A stretch of 64,000 nucleotides of DNA from Ruegeria atlantica (GCF_013032505.1 NZ_WQCG01000012.1:1-64000); one strand, 5' to 3'; shown: positions 16,957-26,227, counted from the stretch's first letter. Numbers and translations are program-made. Notes: generated by a model from the letters alone, not told the origin.

Positions 16957-17892
16957 ATGCGTGCACCTGCCCATAGGGACAAATCTAACCAACTATTGGC
17001 ATCCCTAGCGAATTTTGAGGTCACTCACGGCAAACTTCCTGGGATCGTACCTCAAGCTGCGCGTGATACCTTTGTGGCGCAGATCATCTCTAGCTTAAGG
17101 AGAATAGATTTTGTTCGAAGGCTGTCGGGGGCTGGTATTTCTGATCGCAGGCTAGACCCGCACGACGAGTTCTTTGACCCCATTAAGGGTGCCGCCCTTC
17201 TGCTTCGCAAAGGTGAAATAGACGAAGCCATTTGGTTGACGTTCGTGGGCACCCAATTTGGCAAGCACGTAACCGACGGCTGGAAACTAGCCGCCAACGT
17301 GATGGGCTCGTTTTCACAGGGGCCGGTATGGACTGAGGCTCAATATCGCAACGACCGGGCTGGCTTCGATGCTATGCTCGAAAACAACGCGCCAGCACTT
17401 GACGACTGGAAAACTGCCGGACGCTATTCAAACCACCGCCAGTACGAGAGCAGGAAACCGAAGCATCTTTCGAAAGTCTTCAACTCATTCAGCAATTGGC
17501 AGAATGAACTGGGGGGATTTAGAGAGCGGCTCCAATTTGTTCATCAAGAAAGGGGTCAAAACCCTGAAGAAGCCTTCGATGGGCTGTACAAAAGCTTTAG
17601 CACTGTTCACGGTTTTGGCCGCCTTGGGACGTTTGATTTCCTGACAATGGTTGGAAAATTAGAGCTGGCGCCAATCTCTCCCGGAAGCGTTTACTTGCGC
17701 GGCGCCACAGGTCCGTTTGCCGGCGCCAAATTTTTGTTTTTTGGCGACCGCGAGTATTCCATTTCAGCAACGAAGCTGGAACCCCAAGTTGATGAACTGG
17801 ACAACTACCTAATGGTGGGCAAGCAAGTTATCGAAGATAGCCTGTGCAATTGGCAAAAAAGCCCAGAGTCCTTTATCTACTTTAAGGGTTAA
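16957..17892 (+). CDS. alpha-glutamyl/putrescinyl thymine pyrophosphorylase clade 3-like protein
   Basis: 311 residues, ribosome site aaggga before the ATG, 24 bp behind the thymidylate-synthase-like gene. Recognised blocks of the aGPT-Pplase3 family are DEAIWLTFVGTQFGKHVTDG, GTFDFLTMVGKLELAPISPG, YLRGATGPFAGAKFLF and the end VIEDSLCNWQKSPESF. These proteins belong to the helix-hairpin-helix DNA-glycosylase superfamily. Related clades were predicted to attach glutamate or putrescine to an activated pyrimidine base in phage hypermodified DNA. Pairing with a thymidylate-synthase homologue strengthens a role in base modification or its detection. The exact reaction of clade 3 is unknown to me. 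It converges on the XRE-ImmA gene with only one base between the stops. Confidence 0.7.
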   Translation: MRAPAHRDKSNQLLASLANFEVTHGKLPGIVPQAARDTFVAQIISSLRRIDFVRRLSGAGISDRRLDPHDEFFDPIKGAALLLRKGEIDEAIWLTFVGTQFGKHVTDGWKLAANVMGSFSQGPVWTEAQYRNDRAGFDAMLENNAPALDDWKTAGRYSNHRQYESRKPKHLSKVFNSFSNWQNELGGFRERLQFVHQERGQNPEEAFDGLYKSFSTVHGFGRLGTFDFLTMVGKLELAPISPGSVYLRGATGPFAGAKFLFFGDREYSISATKLEPQVDELDNYLMVGKQVIEDSLCNWQKSPESFIYFKG

Positions 17893-17893
17893 C

Positions 17894-18997
17894 TCATTTC
17901 ACTTCTGGTACAAACGGGTCCGAATTCCAACGGTATCGGTGTTTTAAGAATGAAAAACGGCCATACTTGACGATGCCTTTTTTCTCTAATTGCCCAGCTA
18001 GAATTCCCGGCGCAATATCGAACTCTCTGGCAGTTCTGATCAGAGATTTCGGTGACAGGCTTCTGCTATATATTCGGTCCCACCCTGACTCAGGTATCAA
18101 TTGGGCCGAAGAGAATGAGTTGGCTTCGTTTTCTATCCTGTCATAGACACCACCTTCGCCATCGTGATCGATATCTACAAAGTCTCCCTGATGCAGCAAT
18201 ACGTGGCCGCATTCATGATAGAAAGTGAACCAAAAATGGTCGTTTGAAAGGTGCCGGAAGCTCAGGTGGATAATAGGGTTCCCACTATCACTCCACCAAG
18301 CGGCACCGCTTGCCCTACATCCCTTGGGCGCTCTTGCAGTGGTCACGGCCACACCCGCTTCCTTACATTGAGCACGAAGTTTTCGCACCATGGTGTCAGG
18401 ATTCTTGAACGCCGAAAGTTTCTTTAACTCCGGAAGCATAGCGCTAAAAAGTTTTGGGTCGTAAGGAGGTAAGTTCATTTTCTCGAACTGAATTTCTCCC
18501 ATACGCCGCCATACAAGTATGGCCATATCATCTGATTGGAATGCACTCGAAGTTCGAAAGGCTACATCGGTCACGCCAGCGCGATACCTAGCATTCCAAT
18601 CTGCGAATGTTTTGCATCCGAAGAATCCAAGAATCTCCTTCGCCGCGACCTCCGCGCGAAGACCTTTGGTTGTGAAACCAAATTCCTTAAGTGAACTGAC
18701 GGGCAAACTCTTTACCCATTCGATAAGTTCATCCGCTTGGTCGGTTGTGACCCGCCGCAATTCACATTCAAATTTCCTATCCCTATCGATCCAAAACCGG
18801 GCTGTTGAACCCACGACGTCGGAAAGGAGCTCTGCTAATTCCTCGTCAATTCGTACGTCACCCGCGATGAGATCGCTGATTTCTGATCGAGTGATATTTA
18901 GGGCGTCTGCGAGGTCATCGTAGCTAATCTCCCGGGAGCTCATAATCCGTTCGATGGTGGCTCCGGGCGGCGATGCCCAGTTTGGTTCGAGCGTCAT
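17894..18997 (-). CDS. XRE-ImmA/IrrE fusion regulator-peptidase
   Basis: 367 residues. The N-terminus is a helix-turn-helix of the XRE/HigA type (ISYDDLADALNITRSEISDL, IDEELAELLSDVVG). The C-terminus is an ImmA/IrrE metallopeptidase with zinc motif HECGH in FTFYHECGHVLLHQ and a downstream Glu (ENEANSFSS). Such fusions act as antitoxins or as regulators that cleave repressors on stress. The ATG overlaps the stop of the upstream 109-residue gene by 4 bp, so they form a pair. Complete. Confidence 0.85.
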   Translation of the reverse strand: MTLEPNWASPPGATIERIMSSREISYDDLADALNITRSEISDLIAGDVRIDEELAELLSDVVGSTARFWIDRDRKFECELRRVTTDQADELIEWVKSLPVSSLKEFGFTTKGLRAEVAAKEILGFFGCKTFADWNARYRAGVTDVAFRTSSAFQSDDMAILVWRRMGEIQFEKMNLPPYDPKLFSAMLPELKKLSAFKNPDTMVRKLRAQCKEAGVAVTTARAPKGCRASGAAWWSDSGNPIIHLSFRHLSNDHFWFTFYHECGHVLLHQGDFVDIDHDGEGGVYDRIENEANSFSSAQLIPESGWDRIYSRSLSPKSLIRTAREFDIAPGILAGQLEKKGIVKYGRFSFLKHRYRWNSDPFVPEVK

Positions 18998-19323
18998 ATC
19001 ATTACCTCCCCGTTCACAATGATATTCTCAAATCGAAGTCTGTGGCATCGCTGCCAATTCTTGGGGTCCGTCTCCTTATGAAGAATCGGAGCCGTGCGCA
19101 AATGGGTTCTGGACCCGATATCGAAATCCAACCGAAGATTGGGAACTTCTCCAGAGGCTTCAGGTGGAATCGGCAAGTCCTCAACGCGCATCGCTGTATC
19201 TATATCCGAAACGACACTAAAGAAGTTTCGCGCTATTTGGTCACCAAGCCGTTGGCTCGCGACGCTGTCGATCAGCGTCACGCGACGCATGAGATCTGTC
19301 TTAAAAGAAATTTCCAATGCCAA
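18994..19323 (-). CDS. small partner of the XRE-ImmA protein, possible toxin
   Basis: About 109 residues, overlapping the XRE-ImmA start by 4 bp (ATGA). The start is uncertain: TTG at 19323, or ATG at 19290 giving 98 residues. Visible features are a helical start (VASQRLGDQIARNFFSVVSD) and a C-terminal HRLRFENIIVNGEVMI that looks like a beta-hairpin. No known toxin motif was recognised. The position directly upstream of an antitoxin-like regulator suggests a type II toxin-antitoxin or a substrate of the peptidase. Confidence 0.5.
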   Translation of the reverse strand: MALEISFKTDLMRRVTLIDSVASQRLGDQIARNFFSVVSDIDTAMRVEDLPIPPEASGEVPNLRLDFDIGSRTHLRTAPILHKETDPKNWQRCHRLRFENIIVNGEVMI

Positions 19324-19728
19324 GTCGCCACTTGCTTAGCCATATATTGAATGCTCTGCTCTGCCCGCAACCAAATGTGGGGATTTTATCTGAATTTGAC
19401 ACTACGGTAAGCGATCTACTAACGCAAGAAATTCTCAGGATAGGACGTGAGTTTGAGTGGTGAATAAAACCTGCCGTATGTCTGTTTAGATTGGCAGCAA
19501 ACCAGCCTCGCAAGCGAAACCGTAGTGCTTGGCAAACACCGGTCTGCTCGGTTTCACGCTGTAATGGAAAATTCAGAAACGGTCATCGGACTTAGAGAGC
19601 CAAGATCTGTCCTGCGCCAGAAACACATCGTTTTCAACACCATCTCCGCATGGCGGACGTTCAGCGATTTTCTCCTATTGACTGCTCTGCGGACAAAGCA
19701 GGTGATTGGAGTTCCTGTTCGTTCGACA
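19324..19728. other. spacer
   Basis: No gene supported; resembles other decayed cargo spacers. Confidence 0.35.
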
Positions 19729-20856
19729 TCAAAGGGCACCAAGCAATTTCTTCGCAGCTTCTATCACCGCTTCTAGTTTCTCTGGGTTGAGCGCGAGGTA
19801 GCCTCCGACCGTCGGAATTGCCCACTTAATCGCGGTATCAACAATCAGGTCGCATTTCTTCAGACACCATGCGAAGCCTTTTTTTAATGCAGTGACCAGC
19901 GCCTCAATGATCTTTTGCAGACGTGTTGGGTCAGGATCGTCTTTGGCGACTTCGTCTTTGAGCTCTTCCAATGGCTGCCAAACGATAACCAATTCCTGCG
20001 CGATAGGAGCATCGTGGAGCGGTTCGGGTGGCATGTTGCCACCAATGCCGTGCCGGTTGACAGTGGCGTGGCGCAGCTCGGCCTCAAGCTCTTCGACGCG
20101 CATTTCGAGGTCGAATTTGGTACGGATCTTCTCGATTTCCTCGGCTACGGCTTCGAGCCCGGTTTCCCAGATCGCCTCGTCGATTAGAGCCACGCGCCGC
20201 TGCAAATCCCATGGCATTGGTTGCCCGTTCAACATTCCAGAATACCACTCGAGAAAGAAATCAAGGAAATCACCCCACTGTTCGTTTTGGCTCGAACAGT
20301 ACGCCGTCAATTTGTCGTAGCTGGTTGCCAGCGTTACCGGCATAGACGCGCTCAGCCAAAGCGGTTGCTGAAACAACTGTGCGGGACGACTGTTCTCAAG
20401 TAATCTGGCATCCGAGTCTGCTTGGCGGTACGCGAGTTCGCTCCATTCCACTGTCTTTTCGCCCGCCTCGTCGCTGTCATCGTCATCGTAGCCCGCAGCA
20501 CGCAACAGCACCGAAGAACTCAACACATCTACAGCGATTTCCGGGTTGCTTTCGTCAAGAGCGGCGTAGTGTGCAGAGAACACGGCGTCAGCAAAGGCTG
20601 ACCACGTATCAGCCGCTGTTGAGTAGAAGGCGGATTTCAGGAACTCTTCTTCTCCATCCAAAACCTCCGCTGCTGCAACGGTGGAGATTATTGAAGAGCG
20701 GAAAACACGCCCCAAAAGCTTGGAAATCTGAATTTCGCTTTCATCACCCAATCTTGGAAGAGCCCGCAACGCTGCACGTGCCGAAAACGCGACCAATGCC
20801 GAGTGCGATTGGGTCTTTAGCCACGCTCGGGCGCTGTCTTCATCCGATATTACCAA
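19729..20856 (-). CDS. hypothetical protein, 375 residues
   Basis: Starts at TTG 20856 with a strong ribosome site (ggagga) 8 bp upstream. Residues about 8-35 (ARAWLKTQSHSALVAFSARA) begin a helical domain seen in uncharacterised alphaproteobacterial proteins. Residues about 240-275 form a charged coiled coil (LEAVAEEIEKIRTKFDLEMR). A conserved-looking NRHGIGGNMPPE motif follows, then a C-terminal helical part with a weakly hydrophobic stretch (ALKKGFAWCLKKCDLIV). No catalytic motif. Function not recognised; lone gene. Confidence 0.6.
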   Translation of the reverse strand: MVISDEDSARAWLKTQSHSALVAFSARAALRALPRLGDESEIQISKLLGRVFRSSIISTVAAAEVLDGEEEFLKSAFYSTAADTWSAFADAVFSAHYAALDESNPEIAVDVLSSSVLLRAAGYDDDDSDEAGEKTVEWSELAYRQADSDARLLENSRPAQLFQQPLWLSASMPVTLATSYDKLTAYCSSQNEQWGDFLDFFLEWYSGMLNGQPMPWDLQRRVALIDEAIWETGLEAVAEEIEKIRTKFDLEMRVEELEAELRHATVNRHGIGGNMPPEPLHDAPIAQELVIVWQPLEELKDEVAKDDPDPTRLQKIIEALVTALKKGFAWCLKKCDLIVDTAIKWAIPTVGGYLALNPEKLEAVIEAAKKLLGAL

Positions 20857-21397
20857 CTACGGGTTCCTCCAAAAAACAAAAACATTGCAGTCATGGGGTT
20901 AACCAGTCCAATAGTTTATTGATAGAGAATGCGTAACTCGGGCCATAGAGTGCAGCAACGGTTTGATAAGACCCTCTGTTCTGGCTTAGGGTAGGTAGCA
21001 GGTCATAAGCACTGACCAACAAAGCCAGTTTTCTATACCCTCGGTGACTTCTGGTGGTTTTGTACAAAGATGCTAGAAACCGCCAAAGTCTCGGTCATTG
21101 ACCATAGGCTGCGATAGCAGACATTGCTTTTGCTGGACTGAACGGCAGTTTCGTCCGCTCACCTGTCTTTGCCATCTGACGATGGACGTCCGGAATCTGC
21201 GGTTCGCGACTTGCTGCACTCGCGATAGACCGAAGCGTGACCAAAGGCGGCTTTGGGCTCTTCGGGCGCAACTGCAGCAGAAGACACGAACGGCGGTTTT
21301 CGCCTTCTTTAAGCCACTGCACCGTCCGGCATTCGACCCCTATGACTTGCTTGCCGGATACTACTGATACAGCGGCAGGTTTAACACGTCATCGACC
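20857..21397. other. spacer with dispersed repeat
   Basis: Carries a copy of the dispersed element near 21188-21290. No gene seen. Confidence 0.35.
21188..21290 (+). repeat. dispersed element, left half plus diverged right half
   Basis: gtccggaatctgcggttcgc and gacttgctgcactcgcgata match the copies at 10375 and 11461; the rest is diverged. Confidence 0.6.
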
Positions 21398-22351
21398 TCA
21401 TGGATGCAAATCGATGCGAATGCGATTGTAGTGCGGGGAACGGGGGTTTTTTAGCTCCTGCCAGTCTGGCTCCTGCAGGAGAATCCACACAAGCTCTGCG
21501 ACTTTATCTGATTCTTGTGGATCCGAAACGACAGAACAATGATCGTTATCCGAACAGGCTGGTATAACGGCATGGCACCGGCTTGGTTCGTCATTGGGTC
21601 CAGGAACCGAGAGGTGAAACTCCGCCCATTCGTGAGTGTCCTGCCGGGTAATTTCGTTGGATTTCTCTGTCACGATTCCGTCGTGGGACTTTTCCATCTC
21701 GATTAGTCGTTTCCTCAAGTTGAGTGCAGCGATTGCAGCCTGCACAGCATTCATCTGGATTGAAGGTCCAAACGTGAAAGAGCTTCGATTAACGTTATAA
21801 TAAAGCGCCGGAATGCTCGCATAACGCGCTGCGGGGCTCATCTTATTTTGCTCCATTTGTTCGCGGCGGTTTCGCATTAACTCGGGCACCCTGGTCAAGT
21901 CATTGACGCCGTTCGTGCGCGGCGCAAGCGGTGAGATCAGATTATTGAGAACGCCTTTGGTAAATTGACCCAGGTTGGTCAGCTGAGCATTGCTTAACGC
22001 CCCTCGATTGGGAGTGGCGAGTGTTACTATTGTGTGGACCTCTACATCGGGTCCGTCGGTCGCTGCCATTCGGGCAACTAGCCCACCCATTGAATATCCG
22101 ACCAAATCAATCCTGCCGTCCGGCAGGTCTTTCAGTTCTCGAGCAAGTTTACTGCCGCTGCTGTCCAGATGCTGCGTATGATCGTATCCAAACGTATAGA
22201 TGGTTGCGTCCGTTCCGGCGGTGGCGACCAGAGCGTCGGCGAATGGACTTTGTATGTCGTCGCGAGTCTGCCGAATCCCATGAAGAACAACAACTGAGTG
22301 ATCCAATATCTGCGGCGAGATCCGCTTCAAGCCGTAAGAACTGAAGGTCAT
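21398..22351 (-). CDS. lipase-like alpha/beta hydrolase
   Basis: 317 residues, no signal peptide. Lipase features: HSVVVLHGIRQTRDD (oxyanion strand), GRIDLVGYSMGGLVARMAAT with nucleophile Ser87, HDGIVTEKSN with the likely acid, and a C-terminal NDHCSVV with the likely His. The ATG overlaps the stop of the upstream nucleotidyltransferase-like gene by 4 bp, so the two are translated together. The pairing of a nucleotidyltransferase with a lipase resembles the layout of signalling-enzyme plus phospholipase-effector defence operons, but this is analogy only. A cytoplasmic phospholipase or esterase is likely. Confidence 0.75.
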   Translation of the reverse strand: MTFSSYGLKRISPQILDHSVVVLHGIRQTRDDIQSPFADALVATAGTDATIYTFGYDHTQHLDSSGSKLARELKDLPDGRIDLVGYSMGGLVARMAATDGPDVEVHTIVTLATPNRGALSNAQLTNLGQFTKGVLNNLISPLAPRTNGVNDLTRVPELMRNRREQMEQNKMSPAARYASIPALYYNVNRSSFTFGPSIQMNAVQAAIAALNLRKRLIEMEKSHDGIVTEKSNEITRQDTHEWAEFHLSVPGPNDEPSRCHAVIPACSDNDHCSVVSDPQESDKVAELVWILLQEPDWQELKNPRSPHYNRIRIDLHP

Positions 22352-23679
22352 TTTTCCTGCCCCGGCGGCACCTGCAGTATGAGTATGGCCACCTTAACAG
22401 CTTTTCCACTAGGTCCGTGTTGGATCAGGTCATCGAGTCGAATGCGTACCCACGGGCGATGACCTGGAAACACTCCCCCGACCGCTGGCAAGTCGAATGT
22501 GTAGGGCAATTCGAAAGGACCAGGATGGGGGATTACGCAAGCGGTGATCCCATTCGGATTCAACACTTCTGTGCCATCGGGCACCCAAGCGAGCTCGAAG
22601 AACTCTTCGTCGGCAGCGCTATAGTACGGGTCGAAGTCGTCGCGTTCGGAAGGGGCTTGCTGGTTGGGTTCGATCTCGATTGATGGAACAGCGGCAATGA
22701 GATCAAATGCCGGATCTAACTGAACCGGCCGCGACTCCCCATCTGAATGTCGCGAGGCAGGAAGGGATGCAAGAAACTCTTCGGTAAAGCTTTGCGCCTC
22801 ATCGCCGACAAGTACGTTGGGAATTTTCGAAGGAACGCGAAGATCACCTACAGTGTTGTTTCTACTAGTTGCCAATCCGCGTTCATTTCCCAGGGATGAG
22901 ACAAGACTTGCCAATTGCGGCGACTCTGATGCGGCACCCAATATACTATTCAAAACGGGGTATTCCTCGGCCAATTCGAAACCCGCCCTCGTCCACAAGT
23001 TGACCAACATGTTCCAGAATCGCGCCGCAAGCAGAGGGTTATCCTCAAACAGCGCCAGTTGCCGTTTCAGACTGCTCGACGACATCCAGCCTTGGGAATC
23101 ACCTTCTTCTATCGTGAGGCTACCGCTTCCAAATATTTCTCTCATATCCAACAGCGCATAAAACGCTAGCATCATTCCAAAGAACTCTACATCACGTCCC
23201 TTTCGTGCCATTTCACTTTGCTCGAACGCTGGATTTCGTCGAAAACTGACCCTCTTTTCCTCGATATCGTCCATTGCCTCTGGTGTGACACGCGTGCTCC
23301 CGCGATTTCCGATTTCGATCCGCCGTAGGGGAACGATCGTGCTCTTGGAGCGGGCAAGATTTGCAACTTTGGATTGCTCGGCGTCCAATGCGGACCATCG
23401 AAACCAACTGGCAAATGGTATTTCTTCTGCGATGCGCTTCTTCAACTCAAATGTCTTTTCCCGGTTGCCGTCATGTCTGAGGTCAAAGTCCGATGAGAAT
23501 GGTGCGAGATCAAACAGCGTTGCTCTGTCTGGGGAGCAATTGGCGATCTTTAGCATCATAGCCCTTGAAGCGGCGCCTCCATACAATACGAGGCGAATAT
23601 CCAAGTCATCTGCAATCAGCTCTAGGGGCGCAAGCGCAGGAAAGTCTTCAAAACCGTGTCCACTAGGATCAAAAAACAT
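22348..23679 (-). CDS. nucleotidyltransferase-like protein paired with lipase
   Basis: 443 residues. Near the N-terminus RLVLYGGAASRAMM is followed about 20 residues later by FSSDFDLRHDG. This G-G-x-x-S plus D-x-D arrangement is the core of Pol-beta/poly(A)-polymerase-type nucleotidyltransferases. The spacing between GG and DxD is longer than in classical CD-NTases. The rest (about 300 residues) has no recognised domain; the C-terminal 90 residues look beta-rich (ELPYTFDLPAVGGVFPGHRP). First gene of a two-gene operon with the lipase. Could be a synthase of a nucleotide signal or a protein-modifying NTase. Confidence 0.55.
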   Translation of the reverse strand: MFFDPSGHGFEDFPALAPLELIADDLDIRLVLYGGAASRAMMLKIANCSPDRATLFDLAPFSSDFDLRHDGNREKTFELKKRIAEEIPFASWFRWSALDAEQSKVANLARSKSTIVPLRRIEIGNRGSTRVTPEAMDDIEEKRVSFRRNPAFEQSEMARKGRDVEFFGMMLAFYALLDMREIFGSGSLTIEEGDSQGWMSSSSLKRQLALFEDNPLLAARFWNMLVNLWTRAGFELAEEYPVLNSILGAASESPQLASLVSSLGNERGLATSRNNTVGDLRVPSKIPNVLVGDEAQSFTEEFLASLPASRHSDGESRPVQLDPAFDLIAAVPSIEIEPNQQAPSERDDFDPYYSAADEEFFELAWVPDGTEVLNPNGITACVIPHPGPFELPYTFDLPAVGGVFPGHRPWVRIRLDDLIQHGPSGKAVKVAILILQVPPGQEK

Positions 23680-24332
23680 AGCAGTAACTCAAAATAATGA
23701 ATCGAGAGTAGCCAGCGTTTACTTCAATCTCAAGCTTTTTGGGTGTTCCTTTTCGTTGGTATCAAAAAATCAAATCAAAAGAGGCTTATTTCTAGCTAGT
23801 TAGCGTTTAGTGTTTACCTTGAACCAATGGCAACCTGGGTGTCCTTGTTTTCCCTAAGAATTGGCTCCGCTGCTCCAATTGACGGCTATCGTTAGCCACT
23901 GCATTAGCAACGTCGCTTTCGGATTTCTTACGAACTTGCATGTCCTTTCTGGCAAAAAACACGGCCTTGCTGCCCAAAATCGGTGGCAGACCTCGGGTGA
24001 GGATCAGCGATCCGATCTTAGGAAGCTTGGACAGGTTTGACTGGGACAACAGGGGCAGTTCCTTGACTTGGTCACTGGCGCCCTCCGCAACGACAACCCT
24101 ACGCTGTCGGGCGCATTTTACCACTGGGTGTTGGCTTCATTTCTTCCGACAACTGATGCGCGCGCCAACGTGGCGATTGTCCGGTTAGTGCGGTTCGCGA
24201 CGCGCCGCATGGGCAAAAAGCTGGTGAGTGATCAAAGGCAGCTCAGGGCTCACACGGGTCCATAACTGCGACAAGCTTTGATTGGTGGAATGAACGCCAT
24301 CCGCCTTTGGGTGCGTCAATTGTCAACATGGC
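23680..24332. other. spacer; doubtful minus-strand frame 23807-24124
   Basis: Carries a repeat copy at 24179-24260 (gtccggttagtgcggttcgc, gacgcgccgcatgggc). A minus-strand frame at 23807-24124 reads plausible protein (KIGSLILTRGLPPILGSKAV) faintly like the end of TraG/VirD4 proteins. It has no good start and is probably a gene scrap. Confidence 0.3.
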
Positions 24333-24860
24333 TTATTGGTTCCAGAAACACAAAGGCCATACACCTGTCAGTGATGATAGTGCCTCCCACAGGCTGCTAT
24401 CTACTGTGTATGAAATAGCCGCGTATGCAGATAAATATGACAACATCTGATCCGAGGAAATATTACTAAGTCCAACGCCAAATTTGACGCTGTCAAAATA
24501 GTTCTCAAAATCTGTTTGTTGCTGATCAAAGGCAGCCAGCATCTGCGTCAGTTGTTCATCAGGCAGAGGAGTAATCTCGTCGAGAGAGATTGATTTTGAA
24601 TTGATGTCAAACAGCAGCGGTCGAACCTGGTTGTCGAACCAATCAGATTGTTCATACCCAGCCGGACTATTCTCAATCCTTGCCCGATTGTAACGAAAAA
24701 CGATCGACTGAAGACCTTCCAGTTTAAGAGGATCGCTTATTATTTCTTGAGCTAATGCCGAGGCCTCACCAAGTGCACTGCTGGGATCGTCAGAAAAGCT
24801 CTGTCCATATACAGGGGAGCATAGCAAAAAAGCAAAAAAGCCCAATAAGATCCGTTTCAC
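24333..24860 (-). CDS. secreted hypothetical protein paired with a membrane protein
   Basis: 175 residues from a GTG at 24860 with ribosome site agaggtga that overlaps the end of the upstream gene. Signal peptide MKRILLGFFAFLLCSPVYGQ. The mature part is helical and acidic (DEITPLPDEQLTQMLAAFDQ). A single Cys lies near the C-terminus. No family recognised. Forms a two-gene operon with the membrane protein 7 bp upstream. Confidence 0.55.
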   Translation of the reverse strand: MKRILLGFFAFLLCSPVYGQSFSDDPSSALGEASALAQEIISDPLKLEGLQSIVFRYNRARIENSPAGYEQSDWFDNQVRPLLFDINSKSISLDEITPLPDEQLTQMLAAFDQQQTDFENYFDSVKFGVGLSNISSDQMLSYLSAYAAISYTVDSSLWEALSSLTGVWPLCFWNQ

Positions 24861-24867
24861 GGTACAA

Positions 24868-25266
24868 TCACCTCTTTAGTTGAATAAATCCTACAGCAGT
24901 TAAGAGTGCTCCAAATATGAAGCTAAAAAACTGCAAATTGGCCATGAGGGTTAGTGCTGTCGCTTGCTTGATCTGCTCTATTTCCGAAAACTCTTTCCCT
25001 TCGAACGTTAGCGACATGATCACTGGGGTCTTGTCAATTAAGGCTCCCAAAACAGCCCACGATGACAAGCAGGAAACACCAAGTAACACGATGCCAAAAA
25101 TGAAAAACCAATTGAGCTTTAGCGGGAGAATTTGACCTTCCCGAATTTTGAGCTGTACAGCTAAAGCTGCCGCCCCACCCAGCAATGCAGTGGTCAACGA
25201 AAGCAAAAGACTGGATTGACCTTGAATGCTGGCTATCAGTGATTGGGCGGTGTCAACGTCTGTCAT
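24868..25266 (-). CDS. small membrane protein, three membrane segments
   Basis: 132 residues from the ATG at 25266; a TTG at 25338 would add 24 residues and cannot be excluded. Hydrophobic segments: LLLSLTTALLGGAAALAV, WFFIFGIVLLGVSCLSSWAV and FFSFIFGALLTAVGFIQL. A charged loop of about 30 residues (FEGKEFSEIEQIKQATAL) lies between the second and third. No family recognised. Translationally linked to the secreted protein downstream. Confidence 0.5.
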   Translation of the reverse strand: MTDVDTAQSLIASIQGQSSLLLSLTTALLGGAAALAVQLKIREGQILPLKLNWFFIFGIVLLGVSCLSSWAVLGALIDKTPVIMSLTFEGKEFSEIEQIKQATALTLMANLQFFSFIFGALLTAVGFIQLKR

Positions 25267-26227
25267 GGTGAACTCATAAATCAACGAATAATATGCCCTA
25301 TCGTGCTGTAGTGCCAAGTTCTCTGTCAAGTCGTCCAACCACTGTTCACGTGCAGTGCGAGATCACGGAAATCGGCACCACTCTAGCGTACCCGCCCGAC
25401 CTGACTGCTGCGGTCGACCACCTAGACACCTGCTTGGTCGAGCTCAGGCTACAGCAGAAAGTACCAGAAATGGCACGTGATGTCTGGCTTCTTCGTCATA
25501 TCAACCCGCGTGGCAAAGAGTGTTTCGATGCCATCACCAAGTAGTTGGTCGAGGCAGACTTGTTTTGCTAGCCAAATCGGAGAAAACAGTCCTTGGAGCA
25601 GCCACAGTGAGGGGTGCGATGTCCTTGTCCGCACCATGGCCTTCTGTGACACGCGCAGGCAAGGTCCGGTTTGTCCACTCACCCAAGATTCGTTACCTGG
25701 CACCGAACGTCCGGAATGCGTGGTTCGCGACGCTCCGCACATGCAAAGAATGGAAGTCTAGTCGGCGGCAGGTATGGGCTCATTCGACTAATTGGGGACG
25801 TCGCAGAGAATGGCTGCACCGAGCCCATTTTGACCGATGCTGCGCGATGCCCGAATGACTGCAATGCGCAGACAGCGGACTTTGCAAAGTCTTGGGTACA
25901 GATCGTAATAGAAGTCTCTTTTCTCAGAACTCTGGGCCTAAGCATCGCTGGCTGGGAATTAGAAGCGCGAACGACGGATTCAGTTTCAAGGTTCAAATCC
26001 AACTCAGCGGATCGCCCAGAAACTGTTGATCTTCCCCGAGTTCATAGCGGAGTGAACAGATAGAATGATGCGGCGTGACGCCAATTTATTTCCTACCGAC
26101 CCGGAGCGGGCAGGGATTGGCTCAAGGCAGTTCCAGGAAGGGTCAAGATAGACGCAGAAAACAATTGGCTGAACAGAGTTCTGGCCTGTGACATAGATGA
26201 TCTTCGCCGAGGTTGGGTGTGGGTGAA
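25267..26227. other. long spacer with complete dispersed repeat
   Basis: Nearly 1 kb without a supported gene. Contains the full 115-bp element at 25709-25823 and several decayed copies of its flanks (for example ggtttgtccactcaccc before it). Confidence 0.4.
25709..25823 (+). repeat. dispersed 115-bp element
   Basis: Same length as the copy at 12358-12472. Left half gtccggaatgcgtggttcgc; the right 52 bp differ from 12421-12472 at one base (ggtatgggctc for ggtaagggctc) and are followed by ccc, completing the gggctc/gagccc inverted ends. Confidence 0.8.

Noticed and set aside
20379..20936. 185-residue plus-strand frame
   Set aside because: Antisense to the 375-residue gene, which has a strong ribosome site and better codon pattern.
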